A program made the translations under genes and the position numbers. Of a DNA stretch of 41,472 nt, positions 25,500 to 33,060 are shown piece by piece. This DNA comes from Candidatus Flavonifractor merdigallinarum (GTDB lineage Bacteria > Bacillota > Clostridia > Oscillospirales > Oscillospiraceae), in assembly GCA_019115265.1 (NCBI GenBank), contig DXDX01000063.1, positions 1 through 41,472 of the forward strand, given 5' to 3'. Numbering within the stretch: the stretch's first letter is position 1; each line of letters starts with the position of its first letter. The notes under the pieces were generated by a model. It was not told where the DNA came from, ran no database searches, and saw only the letters and a program-made list of their open reading frames with translations.

Positions 25500-26792
25500 T
25501 TACTCCTCCGCCTGCGGCTCGGTCTCCGTCTCAGCCTCGGTCTCCGCTTCGCTCTCCAGCTTCACCCACTCCAGGTGCAGACCATGAGTCAGAGCCGCGT
25601 CACTCTCCAACTCCGTGCTAGTCTCGGTCTTGGCCTCGGCCTCCACCTCGCTGTCGTCCGCGATGAGCACCTCGTCCTCGTCCTCTTCCTCCTCCACGGG
25701 GGCGGAGGCGGGCTTGATGTCAATCTTGTAGCCGGTGAGCTTGGCGGCCAGGCGGGCGTTCTGGCCCTCCTTGCCGATGGCCAGGGAGAGCTGGTCGTCG
25801 GGCACAATCACCCGGCAGCTCTTCCCCTCCTCCAGAGTGGTGACGCTGATGACGTCTGCGGGGGAGAGGGCGGCGGCGATATAGGCGGCGGGGTCCTCGC
25901 TGTACTTAATGATATCCACTTTTTCCCCGTCCAGCTCTTCCACAATGTTATTCACGCGCTGGCCCCGGGGACCCACGCAGGCGCCGATGGCGTCCACGTC
26001 GGGGTCGGCGGACCACACCGCCAGCTTGGTGCGGGAACCGGCCTCACGGGCGATGGACTTGACCTCCACGGTGCCGTCGTAGATTTCGGGCACCTCCAGC
26101 TCAAAGAGGCGCTTGACCAGGCCGGGGTGGGTGCGGGACACCAGCACCTGGGGCCCCTTGGTGGAGCGGCGGACCTCCACCACATACACCTTGAGGCGCA
26201 TGCCCTCGGTGTAAGTCTCCCCCTTCACCTGCTCGCCAGCGGCCAGATAGGCGTCGGTGCTCTCCCCGCCGGAGCCAATGCGCAGGCTGGCCGCCCCGGA
26301 GCGGGGGTCAATGCGGGTGACAATGCCGGTGAGAATCTCGTGCTCCTTGGAGGAGAACTCGTCGTACACCATGCCCCGCTCGGCCTCCCGCATCCCCTGG
26401 ATGATGACCTGGCGGGCAGTCTGGGCGGCAATGCGGCCAAAGTTGCGGGGCTTGATTTCAATGCGCAGCACATCCCCCAGCTGGGCCCGGGGCAGGGTCT
26501 GCCGGGCCTCCTCCAGGCTCATCTCGGTGCAGGGATTGTCCACGGTCTCTACCACGTCCTTTTTGACGAACATGCGCACCGTGCCCAGGGCCTCGTTGGC
26601 CTCCACCGTCACATTGTCCCCCACGCTCTCGTGGTCCCGCTTGTAGGCGGACACCAGGGCCTGGGTGATCTTCTCAATCATGTAGGACTTGGGGATGCCC
26701 TTCTCCTTTTCGATGAGGCTGATGGCGGTGAAGAACTCCGCCCCGTCCAGCTCGTTGCTCTTTTGTGCCTTCGCATTTTTTCTCGTGGCCAT
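25500..26792 (-). CDS. nusA: Transcription termination/antitermination factor NusA, acidic tail
   Basis: NusA binds RNA polymerase and nascent RNA and controls pausing, termination and antitermination. The 430-residue protein has the N-terminal polymerase-binding domain ([20 protein letters not shown]), an S1 domain (about 135-200, [14 protein letters not shown]) and two KH domains ([20 protein letters not shown] and [20 protein letters not shown]). Unlike Bacillus NusA (about 370 residues) it has a tail from about residue 364, rich in Glu/Asp/Thr with [12 protein letters not shown] repeats. This tail is not clearly one of the AR1/AR2 repeats of Proteobacteria. It starts 14 bases after rimP. 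Confidence 0.95.
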   Translation of the reverse strand: MATRKNAKAQKSNELDGAEFFTAISLIEKEKGIPKSYMIEKITQALVSAYKRDHESVGDNVTVEANEALGTVRMFVKKDVVETVDNPCTEMSLEEARQTLPRAQLGDVLRIEIKPRNFGRIAAQTARQVIIQGMREAERGMVYDEFSSKEHEILTGIVTRIDPRSGAASLRIGSGGESTDAYLAAGEQVKGETYTEGMRLKVYVVEVRRSTKGPQVLVSRTHPGLVKRLFELEVPEIYDGTVEVKSIAREAGSRTKLAVWSADPDVDAIGACVGPRGQRVNNIVEELDGEKVDIIKYSEDPAAYIAAALSPADVISVTTLEEGKSCRVIVPDDQLSLAIGKEGQNARLAAKLTGYKIDIKPASAPVEEEEDEDEVLIADDSEVEAEAKTETSTELESDAALTHGLHLEWVKLESEAETEAETETEPQAEE

Positions 26793-26806
26793 GTCACCTT
26801 ACTCCT

Positions 26807-27262
26807 TTAAAACCGCACATACAGGCGTACCTGCGCAATCTCTTTCTTCTCCAGGGCGACCGGCGCGCCGTCCAGCTCCAGGGTGACGCCGCCATTTTCA
26901 TAGGAGAGGAGCTTGCCCACCAGCTCCTTCCGCCCCTCCCGGGCCCGGTAGAGGCGCACCTCCACCTCACTGCCCAGGTAGGCCGCAAAGTGCTCCGGGC
27001 GGCGGAGCACCCGGTCGATGCCCGCCGAGCCCACCTCCAGGGTATAGCTTCCCTCAATGGGGTCGGCTTCATCCAGCGCGTCGGACAGCGGGCGGGAGAC
27101 CGCCTCGCAGTCGTCAATGGAGACGCCTCCGTCCTTGTCGATGAACACCCGGAGGTACCAGGTGCCCGCCTCCTTCACATACTCCACATCCCACAGCCGG
27201 CACCCCTGCGCCTGGACAATGGGGGCGGCCAGCGCAGTCACCACCTCGGTTACTTTTGCCAT
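26807..27262 (-). CDS. rimP: Ribosome maturation factor RimP
   Basis: RimP assists assembly of the 30S subunit. The 151-residue protein begins MAKVTEVVTALAAPIVQAQG and shows the family motifs LWDVEYVKEAGTWYLRVFID and DDCEAVSRPLSDALDE, with SYTLEVGSAGIDRVLRRPEH near the middle. ATG 27262 is six bases after GGGAGG; the longer open frame reaches into the leader and was rejected. It is the first gene of the nusA-infB operon, preceded by a promoter and a leader terminator. Confidence 0.95.
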   Translation of the reverse strand: MAKVTEVVTALAAPIVQAQGCRLWDVEYVKEAGTWYLRVFIDKDGGVSIDDCEAVSRPLSDALDEADPIEGSYTLEVGSAGIDRVLRRPEHFAAYLGSEVEVRLYRAREGRKELVGKLLSYENGGVTLELDGAPVALEKKEIAQVRLYVRF

Positions 27263-27315
27263 AAGTCTCCCTCCCGTTCGTGCGTCCCAGATATTACCAT
27301 ACCTGATTTTTTTCA

Positions 27316-27344
27316 AAAAGAAGAGCGGGGCGGACCCCACTCTA
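27316..27344 (-). terminator. Terminator-like attenuator in the rimP-nusA leader
   Basis: Only about 20 bases after the predicted transcription start, AGAGTGGGG (27336-27344) pairs with CCCCGCTCT (27323-27331) around a UCCG tetraloop, with one G-U pair, followed by UCUUUUUG. No gene lies between the promoter and this hairpin, so it can only act on the rimP-nusA-infB transcript. Because NusA itself influences termination, autoregulation is a reasonable inference. Confidence 0.75.
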
Positions 27345-27371
27345 ACCATACCACTACTACTATCGTGTCCT

Positions 27372-27400
27372 ACTATACCACAAACCCTCCTCCAGTGCAA
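27372..27400 (-). promoter_or_regulatory. Promoter of the rimP-nusA-infB operon
   Basis: TTGCAC (27395-27400) and TATAGT (27372-27377) are exactly 17 bases apart and point to rimP, leaving a leader of about 100 nt. It is divergent from the moxR promoter at 27472-27499. Confidence 0.7.
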
Positions 27401-27471
27401 GACTTTTTGGCCCCATTTGTCCACCCCGGAAGCAGAAACAGTGGGCTTTTCCCCCGGTTTTCTTGTTCACG

Positions 27472-27499
27472 TTGACAGAAGGCGAGATTTTGCTAGAAT
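27472..27499 (+). promoter_or_regulatory. Promoter of the moxR operon
   Basis: TTGACA (27472-27477) and TAGAAT (27494-27499) with 16-base spacing, about 30 bases before the moxR start codon. Confidence 0.7.
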
Positions 27500-27530
27500 A
27501 GGAGGTGCAAACCGACAGGAGGTATCGTCT

Positions 27531-28466
27531 ATGAGCCAACGCAATCAGGCGGCCGCCGTCCTCCACGAGGTCCAGAAGGCCGTGGTGGGAAAGGACGAGA
27601 TTCTGGCCAAAGTCCTGCTGACCATTCTGGCCCGGGGGCACATTCTGCTGGAGGACATCCCCGGCGTGGGCAAAACCACGCTGGCGCTGGCCTTCTCCCG
27701 GGCCCTCTCGCTGAGCTATCACCGGGTGCAGTTCACCCCCGATATCATGCCCTCGGATTTGACGGGCTTTTCCCTGTACAACAAGGCCACCGGGCGGATG
27801 GAGTACCAGCCCGGCGCGCTGCTGTGCAATCTCTTTTTGGCGGATGAGCTCAACCGCGCCACCAGCCGCACCCAGTCCGCCCTGCTGGAGGCCATGGAGG
27901 AGGGGCAGGTGACGGTGGACGGGGTGTCCCGCCCAGTGCCCCAGCCCTTCCTGGTCATCGCCACCCAGAACCCCACCGGCGCCTCCGGCACTCAGCCCCT
28001 CCCCGACTCCCAGCTGGACCGCTTCATGGTCCGCCTTACCATGGGCTATCCCGCCCAGGACGCGGAGGTGGAGCTGCTGCGGCGGAAACAGCAGGGGGCC
28101 AATCCCCTCCAGAGCGTTCAGGCGGTGGTGACGCTGGAGGGCCTGGAGGCCATGCGCCAGGCGGTGGACGCCGTCCACCTGAGCGACCCCATCTGCAACT
28201 ACATTGTCGCCCTCATCACCGCCACGCGGAACCACCCCCTCATTCTCCAGGGGGCCAGCCCCCGGGCCACCCTGGCCCTGGCCGCCATGAGCCGGGCGTC
28301 AGCCTTCTTCCAGGGTCGGGACTATGTAATTCCAGAAGATGTGGTGCTGGTGTGCCACGACACCCTGGCCCACCGGCTGATTCTCTCCCCCCGGGTGGAG
28401 AGCGAGGGGCTGCGCCACCCCCTGGAGGCGGTTCTCCAGGCGGTGCCCGCCCCCCAGATCCGGTAA
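27531..28466 (+). CDS. MoxR-type AAA+ ATPase
   Basis: A 311-residue MoxR ATPase, a chaperone-like family that often acts with DUF58 and membrane or VWA proteins encoded next to it. Visible motifs are Walker A GVGKTT (45-50) in EDIPGVGKTTLALAF, Walker B FLADELNRA (about 102-110), ATQNPTGASGTQPLPDSQLD with sensor residues, and a C-terminal lid domain with GASPRATLALAAMSRA. The ATG at 27531 has an AGGAGG site eight bases upstream. It is the first gene of a plus-strand operon with the DUF58 and transglutaminase genes; the long frame upstream of the ATG is not coding. The substrate is unknown. Confidence 0.92.
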   Translation: MSQRNQAAAVLHEVQKAVVGKDEILAKVLLTILARGHILLEDIPGVGKTTLALAFSRALSLSYHRVQFTPDIMPSDLTGFSLYNKATGRMEYQPGALLCNLFLADELNRATSRTQSALLEAMEEGQVTVDGVSRPVPQPFLVIATQNPTGASGTQPLPDSQLDRFMVRLTMGYPAQDAEVELLRRKQQGANPLQSVQAVVTLEGLEAMRQAVDAVHLSDPICNYIVALITATRNHPLILQGASPRATLALAAMSRASAFFQGRDYVIPEDVVLVCHDTLAHRLILSPRVESEGLRHPLEAVLQAVPAPQIR

Positions 28467-28471
28467 GCGCC

Positions 28472-29491
28472 ATGGTCCGCCGCCGCATCCTCTACGCGCT
28501 GGCCCTGCTGGGCGCAGTGCTTCTGTTTCTCTACTGGGAGGTCTGGATCTCCCTCTTCCTGCTGGCGCTGGTGGTGGCGCTGCCCCTTCTCTCGCTGGCC
28601 TTCAGCATTCCCTTGGCCCGCCGGCTCTCCCCCACTCTGAACCCACCGGAGTCCACCCCCATTCGGGGCGGGAAAGCCTTTCTCACCCTCCACGTCCCCG
28701 CCCCCGGCGGGCTGCCGGTGGTGCGCCTCACCGGGCGTCTGGTGGTGCGCAGTCCCATGACCGGGGCCCGGTGGGTCAAGCGCATCCGTCTCTCCTGCGA
28801 CGGGTCCCCTGCCCAGTTTCCCTTCCCCCTGGCCACCGAGCACTGCACTCTCCTCCTCTGCCGGGCGGAGCGGCTGCGGGCGCTGGATTTACTGGGGATT
28901 TTCGCCCTCCCGCTGCCCACTCCGGTGCTGGAGACAGAGGTATTGGTGCGCCCCCAGTCCATTGAAGCGGGGCCCATCCCGCCGGTGCTGGGGCAGGGCG
29001 GGGCCTCTCTGGGCCTCAAGCCCAAATTAGGAGGCGGGTGCGCCGAGGACTACGATTTGCGGGACTACCGCCCTGGCGACCCCATGCGCACCGTCCACTG
29101 GAAGCTCTCCGCCAAGCGGGATGAGCTGGTGGTGCGGGAGATGCTGGTCCCCCGCCGCCCGGCGCTGGTGCTCACCGCCGACCACTTCGGCCTGCCGGGG
29201 CAGGTGGACCAGATGCTGGACAAGCTCCAGGCCCTGTCTCTGGCCCTGCTGGAGCGGAGGGAGCGCCACTGGATTGGATGGCTCCACCCGGTGAGCGGGG
29301 TGCCCGTCCTCCTTCCGGTGGAGCACCCGGAAGGGCTCACCGCCTGCCTCACCCGCTTTTTGGGCGAGAGCTGTCCCCCCACGGGCCGCTCGGCCCTGGA
29401 CTTCGCCCTGTCCATCCCAGAGAGTGACGGTCCGCCCCGCACCTTCCACGTCACCGCCCAGCTGTGGCAGAAGGAGGGGAAAGCCGTATGA
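28472..29491 (+). CDS. DUF58 domain membrane protein
   Basis: A 339-residue protein with two N-terminal membrane helices (about 5-45; LYALALLGAVLLFLYWEVWI) and a DUF58 domain with the hallmark DYRPGDPMRTVHWKLSAKRD near residues 196-215, followed by LVVREML. DUF58 proteins are usually encoded next to MoxR ATPases and transglutaminase-like membrane proteins and are thought to form a cell-envelope complex; the biochemical role is not established. It starts five bases after moxR and overlaps the next gene by four bases (ATGA). Confidence 0.9.
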   Translation: MVRRRILYALALLGAVLLFLYWEVWISLFLLALVVALPLLSLAFSIPLARRLSPTLNPPESTPIRGGKAFLTLHVPAPGGLPVVRLTGRLVVRSPMTGARWVKRIRLSCDGSPAQFPFPLATEHCTLLLCRAERLRALDLLGIFALPLPTPVLETEVLVRPQSIEAGPIPPVLGQGGASLGLKPKLGGGCAEDYDLRDYRPGDPMRTVHWKLSAKRDELVVREMLVPRRPALVLTADHFGLPGQVDQMLDKLQALSLALLERRERHWIGWLHPVSGVPVLLPVEHPEGLTACLTRFLGESCPPTGRSALDFALSIPESDGPPRTFHVTAQLWQKEGKAV

Positions 29492-31737
29492 AACGTCTCA
29501 CCTCCAACACACTTATTGGCTATCTGATGGATGTGGGGCTGATGCTGGCCCTGCTGTGGGGCGGGCTGTCCGCCTTCGCCACCACCTTTGATTTGAGCTG
29601 TGACGCCACCCGTCTGGGGGTGGGTCTGCTGGTATTGGGGCTGGTCCTCCCCGTCCTCTACCGCCTGCCCTCCCCCTGGTCCCCCCTGCTGCCTCTGGCG
29701 CTGCTGCTCCCCCTGGCCCTGCTGGCCTGGAAAATTTGGGACGCCCTGCTCCCCGCCTGGGCCGCGGTGCAGTGCGCGGTGGTCAATGCCTACGCCCAGG
29801 TGTTTCCCCAGATTCCCACCCTCTACGCCACCATGGAGCTCTCCCGGCGGGAGTGGGTGGACGCTCTCACTCTGGGCGCCCTCTTCTTCGCGGCGCTGTG
29901 GGGGCTGATGCTGGGGTGGGCGGTGTGCTCCGCCCGCTCCTTCTGGGCCACTCTGCTCTTAACCCTTCCCCTGCTCCTCCCCGGTGTGGGCATCGCGCAG
30001 CCCCCAGCGCTCCTCCCCCTGCTGCTTCTGCTGTGGGGCTGGTCGGTGCTGCTGCTGCTCCATCTGGCCCCCCGCACCGGGCCGGGCCGGGCGCGGCTGG
30101 CGCTGCGGGTGATGCCCGCCGTGGCAGTGGTGCTGGCGCTGTGCGCCGCCCTCCTACCCTGGCGGGACTATCAGATTCCCCCCTGGGCGGTGGATACCCG
30201 GCAGGAGCTGGCAAACTCCGCCACCTCCTTCTCCCTCCGCATGGGGCTGGATACGCTGGCTGAGCAGATGTTCGGTCCCTCCTCCCTCACCGCCGCCGGG
30301 TCCTCCGCCTATGTGAACCTCAACCAGGGCGCTCAGTGCTACGACGGCCACACGGTGCTCCAGGTGGAGAGCGAGTGGAGCGGCCACATCTATCTGCGGG
30401 GGCACAGTGCCGCCCTCTATGAGAACAACCAGTGGGAACCCCTGCCGGAGAGCACCTATGAGGGGCTCATCGGCGAGGGCGGGCGTCTGGCGGAGAGCGG
30501 CCTGAGTGCGCTGGACCTCCCCGCCCAGACCAGCGATTCCACCTACTACGCCTTTACGGTGGAAAACCGCGCCGCCCCCGGCGGGTGCGTCTACTTCCCC
30601 TACCAGATTCTCACCACCCCCTCCGAACTGCGGGGGGCCGCCTTTGTAGGGGACTCCTACTTAGGCCGGGAGCGGCTGGTGAACCGCCACACCGTCTACT
30701 TCCGCCCGGATGCCCTGGACTTGGAACACATGGAGGGCCTCACCGGCGACGCCGCCCAGGCGGAGGAGGAGTACGCCTCCTTTGTGTATGACTACTATCT
30801 CCAGCTTCCCAGTGGGATGGGCCAGGAGCTGCGCCGCCACACCGCCGCCATTGAGCGCCGCCTGAGCTACTCCACCCTGCGGGAACTGGCACAAATCCGT
30901 GTGATGCAGGCCCAGACTGTGGCGGAGTATCTGGCGGGCCTTGCCACCTATGACGCCAGCGCCCCCGCCGTCCCCGACGGGGAGGACTATGTGCTCTACT
31001 TCCTCAACGAGAGCCAGTCCGGCTACTGTATGCACTTTGCCTCCGCCGGGACGCTGCTGCTGCGGGCCATGGGGATTCCCGCCCGGTATGTCAGCGGCTA
31101 CACCGCCGATGTGGTGGCGGGCCGGACGGTCAATGTCCCCGATCAGAACGCCCACTCCTGGGTGGAAATCTACCTGGACGGGTACGGCTGGTATCCCATT
31201 GAGATGACGCCGGGGTACTCCCCCCAGCGGCCCTCCGATGACCCCGCCACGCCGACCCCCACCCCAACGCCTACGCCGACCCCCACCGCCACCGCCGCGC
31301 CCTCGGCTGCGCCCTCCGCCAGCACTGCGCCCTCGGAGGCTCCGGTTTCCACAACGGAGCCCGATTCGGTGGAAAACTCCGGCGGAAATCCGCCCGCCCC
31401 CCTGCTCTGGGTGTTGGGTATCCTCTCGGCGCTGGTGCTGGTGCTCCTCCCCTCCCGGCTGGTCTGCGCCCTGCGCCGCCGCCGTCTGCACACCCTTCCC
31501 CCCGGCCGCGCCGCAGTAGCCGCCTACCGGTACAGCTGCCGTCTGGCCCGCTGGGGTGTCCCCACACCGGAAGTGGTGCTGGAGTGCGCCCGCCGGGCCG
31601 CCTTTGGCCGGGAGGGTCCCGGCGAGGAGGACCGCGCCGCCCTGCTGGCCGCCCTGGAGGGGCAGCTCACCGAGCTGCGCGCCGCTCTGCCCGCCTGGAA
31701 GCGCCTGTTGCTCCGCTATGGACTCTTCCTCTGGTAA
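29488..31737 (+). CDS. Membrane-anchored transglutaminase-like protein (TgpA type)
   Basis: A 749-residue protein: about six N-terminal membrane helices (10-235), an extracytoplasmic region with a transglutaminase/protease core, a Pro-Thr-rich linker (about 590-630, TPTPTPTPTPTPTATAAPSA), a membrane helix (about 640-665, LLWVLGILSALVLVLLPSRL) and a basic cytoplasmic C-terminus. The core has SGYCMHFASAGTLLLRAMGI (Cys about 513) and QNAHSWVEIYLDGYGWYPIE (His about 555). The third position of the triad is Glu in IEMTPG, where most relatives have Asp. The start overlaps DUF58 by ATGA. The moxR-DUF58-transglutaminase trio is a common envelope module. Confidence 0.9.
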   Translation: MKRLTSNTLIGYLMDVGLMLALLWGGLSAFATTFDLSCDATRLGVGLLVLGLVLPVLYRLPSPWSPLLPLALLLPLALLAWKIWDALLPAWAAVQCAVVNAYAQVFPQIPTLYATMELSRREWVDALTLGALFFAALWGLMLGWAVCSARSFWATLLLTLPLLLPGVGIAQPPALLPLLLLLWGWSVLLLLHLAPRTGPGRARLALRVMPAVAVVLALCAALLPWRDYQIPPWAVDTRQELANSATSFSLRMGLDTLAEQMFGPSSLTAAGSSAYVNLNQGAQCYDGHTVLQVESEWSGHIYLRGHSAALYENNQWEPLPESTYEGLIGEGGRLAESGLSALDLPAQTSDSTYYAFTVENRAAPGGCVYFPYQILTTPSELRGAAFVGDSYLGRERLVNRHTVYFRPDALDLEHMEGLTGDAAQAEEEYASFVYDYYLQLPSGMGQELRRHTAAIERRLSYSTLRELAQIRVMQAQTVAEYLAGLATYDASAPAVPDGEDYVLYFLNESQSGYCMHFASAGTLLLRAMGIPARYVSGYTADVVAGRTVNVPDQNAHSWVEIYLDGYGWYPIEMTPGYSPQRPSDDPATPTPTPTPTPTPTATAAPSAAPSASTAPSEAPVSTTEPDSVENSGGNPPAPLLWVLGILSALVLVLLPSRLVCALRRRRLHTLPPGRAAVAAYRYSCRLARWGVPTPEVVLECARRAAFGREGPGEEDRAALLAALEGQLTELRAALPAWKRLLLRYGLFLW

Positions 31738-31773
31738 GGCGGCAGATTTGGGCGGTTTTTCCCCGTTTGGCCG

Positions 31774-31802
31774 TTGCCTTTTGGGGATGAAGTGGGTATA
31801 AT
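31774..31802 (+). promoter_or_regulatory. Promoter of the CofE-like gene
   Basis: TTGCCT (31774-31779) and a consensus TATAAT (31797-31802) with 17-base spacing, 41 bases before the start codon at 31844. The gene is therefore probably transcribed separately from the transglutaminase gene that ends 106 bases upstream. Confidence 0.65.
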
Positions 31803-31843
31803 GGTTGCGCATGATGAAACCGTAGAGAAAAGAGGAACCGGAT

Positions 31844-32545
31844 ATGGAATTTCGCGCCAACGAAGGAAAGAGCGTAACCATAGAGGCCATGGGCCGCACC
31901 TGGGCCCGCCACGCCATTGAGACCCACTTTGTCACCGTGGGGGAGAGCTACATCGACCTCATGGAGAAGTATGTCAAGCCCCTCTATCAGGAGGGGGACA
32001 TTCTCTCCATGAGCGAGAAGGTCATCGCCATCTGCCAGAAGCGGGTGGTCACCGAGGAGGAGCTGAAACCCGGCTTCTGGGCCAAGCTACTCTCCCGTTT
32101 TGTGCATCAGACCTCCGCCGGCCCTGGCATGGGCCTGCCCATCAAGATGCAGTTTGCCATCAACGTGTGCGGCCTGCCCAAAATTCTGTGGGCCGCCTTC
32201 CGGGCCGCCATTGATAAACTCCGGGGGGTGCATGGCACCTTTTACCGCATCGCGGGGCTGGAGGTGTCCGGCCTGGACGGCTTCTACGGGGAGGACATCC
32301 CCGAATATGAACACATGGGCGTCCGTATCCCGGAAAATCCCGCCGGGGTCTGCGACGAGATTTTCCAAAAGACTGGCATTGTCTCCATGATTGTGGATGC
32401 CAACGACTTGAATGTGGAGATGCTGGGCCACTGCTCCCAGCTCAAGGAGAGCGACGAGCAGCTGCTGGACCTCATCCGGGACAACCCCGCCGGTCAGGAC
32501 CGCCAGCTCACCCCCTTTGTCCTCATCCGCCCGGTAGAAGGGTAA
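31844..32545 (+). CDS. Coenzyme F420-0:gamma-glutamyl ligase-like protein
   Basis: A 233-residue protein of the CofE/FbiB ligase domain family. Supporting segments are YVKPLYQEGDILSMSEKVIA near residues 43-62, where the family has a conserved D-x-x-x-x-S-x-K motif, and GVRIPENPAGVCDEIFQKTG; VDANDLNVEMLG toward the C-terminus is also typical. In F420 producers such enzymes add glutamate to F420-0 with GTP. F420 is not expected in this kind of Firmicute and no other F420 genes are visible, so the real acceptor is unknown. It has its own promoter and a strong terminator. Confidence 0.8.
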   Translation: MEFRANEGKSVTIEAMGRTWARHAIETHFVTVGESYIDLMEKYVKPLYQEGDILSMSEKVIAICQKRVVTEEELKPGFWAKLLSRFVHQTSAGPGMGLPIKMQFAINVCGLPKILWAAFRAAIDKLRGVHGTFYRIAGLEVSGLDGFYGEDIPEYEHMGVRIPENPAGVCDEIFQKTGIVSMIVDANDLNVEMLGHCSQLKESDEQLLDLIRDNPAGQDRQLTPFVLIRPVEG

Positions 32546-32558
32546 TTTGATAGGCAAA

Positions 32559-32601
32559 ACCGCCCCGCAGAAGGTAAAACCTCCTGCGGGGCGGTCCTTT
32601 T
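32559..32601 (+). terminator. Rho-independent terminator of the CofE-like gene
   Basis: ACCGCCCCGCAG (32559-32570) pairs with CTGCGGGGCGGT (32584-32595), with an inner AGG/CCT stem, followed by CCTTTT. It begins 14 bases after the stop codon. Confidence 0.88.
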
Positions 32602-32868
32602 ACACAAGAGTGTTCCAGTTTCCTGCATATCCGCAGCCCTCGGCAGAGTTTTGCCGCCTACAGGCGGCAAAACAAAATGAAAACCGTTTTTTTCGGGGAC
32701 ATGTGCCTCGAAAAAAACTCCTCTCAGCCCGCAAGTGTGGCCTTTGGCCCATTGGCCAAAGGATGCGCGCGGCGGGCTGCATCTCCTCGAAAAAATGCTT
32801 GCATTTTTGAGAAGCTTGTCGGCCCAGCCGACAAGCAAATGCCCGCGCTCTACCGAGCGCGGGCATTT
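32602..32868. repeat. Run of six further palindromes between terminator and tRNA-Sec
   Basis: No gene is visible here. In order I see GTTTTGCCGCC/GGCGGCAAAAC (32648-32673); TTTTTTTCG/CGAAAAAAA (32687-32717); a compound stem CAGCCCGC/GCGGGCTG enclosing CCTTTGGCC/GGCCAAAGG (32725-32779); CTC-AAAAATGC/GCATTTTT-GAG (32786-32811); GCTTGTCGGC/GCCGACAAGC (32814-32836); and a 14-bp stem AAATGCCCGCGCTC/GAGCGCGGGCATTT (32837-32868) that touches the tRNA 3' end and probably terminates its transcript. The last four lie almost end to end. Confidence 0.75.
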
Positions 32869-32964
32869 TGGCGGGGACAGGTAAGAATCGAACTCACCAA
32901 GGCGGGAACGCCGCCCTCTACGGTTTTGAAGACCGCGGGGCTCACCAGATACCCTTCTATCCCC
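32869..32964 (-). tRNA. selC: tRNA-Sec, anticodon UCA
   Basis: The selenocysteine tRNA, 96 nt including an encoded CCA (32869-32871). It begins GGGGATAG and ends CTGTCCCC-G-CCA, an 8-bp acceptor stem typical of bacterial tRNA-Sec (normal tRNAs have 7), with one G-U pair. The anticodon loop CTTCAAA gives UCA, which reads UGA. A long variable arm GGCGG/CCGCC and a T arm GTGAG-TTCGATT-CTTAC are present. It lies downstream of selA and selB and has its own promoter. Its presence means the organism decodes some UGA codons as selenocysteine. Confidence 0.95.
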
Positions 32965-33013
32965 AGATACATCTGCCGCGAAGCATAGAAAACCGCCCCG
33001 GACAGCAGATGTA

Positions 33014-33042
33014 ATTATAGCGTAAAATCCCCTTTGCGTCAA
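33014..33042 (-). promoter_or_regulatory. Promoter of the tRNA-Sec gene
   Basis: TTGACG (33037-33042) and TATAAT (33014-33019) with 17-base spacing, about 50 bases before the tRNA 5' end and within the selB-selC gap, so selC need not rely on the selAB transcript. Confidence 0.75.
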
Positions 33043-33060
33043 CTGATTTCCCGCGATTTC

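Noticed and set aside
31240..31330. Tandem DNA repeat in the Pro-Thr linker of the transglutaminase gene
   Set aside because: The ACC/CCG periodicity simply encodes a Thr-Pro spacer between the domain and the membrane helix; it is a normal protein linker, not a separate repeat element.
31844..32545. True F420 biosynthesis gene
   Set aside because: Only the ligase domain resemblance is seen; there are no other F420 genes and the host type is not known to make F420, so I kept the call at family level.
32602..32868. CRISPR array
   Set aside because: The palindromes differ in sequence and spacing; there is no constant direct repeat with regular spacers and no cas gene nearby.
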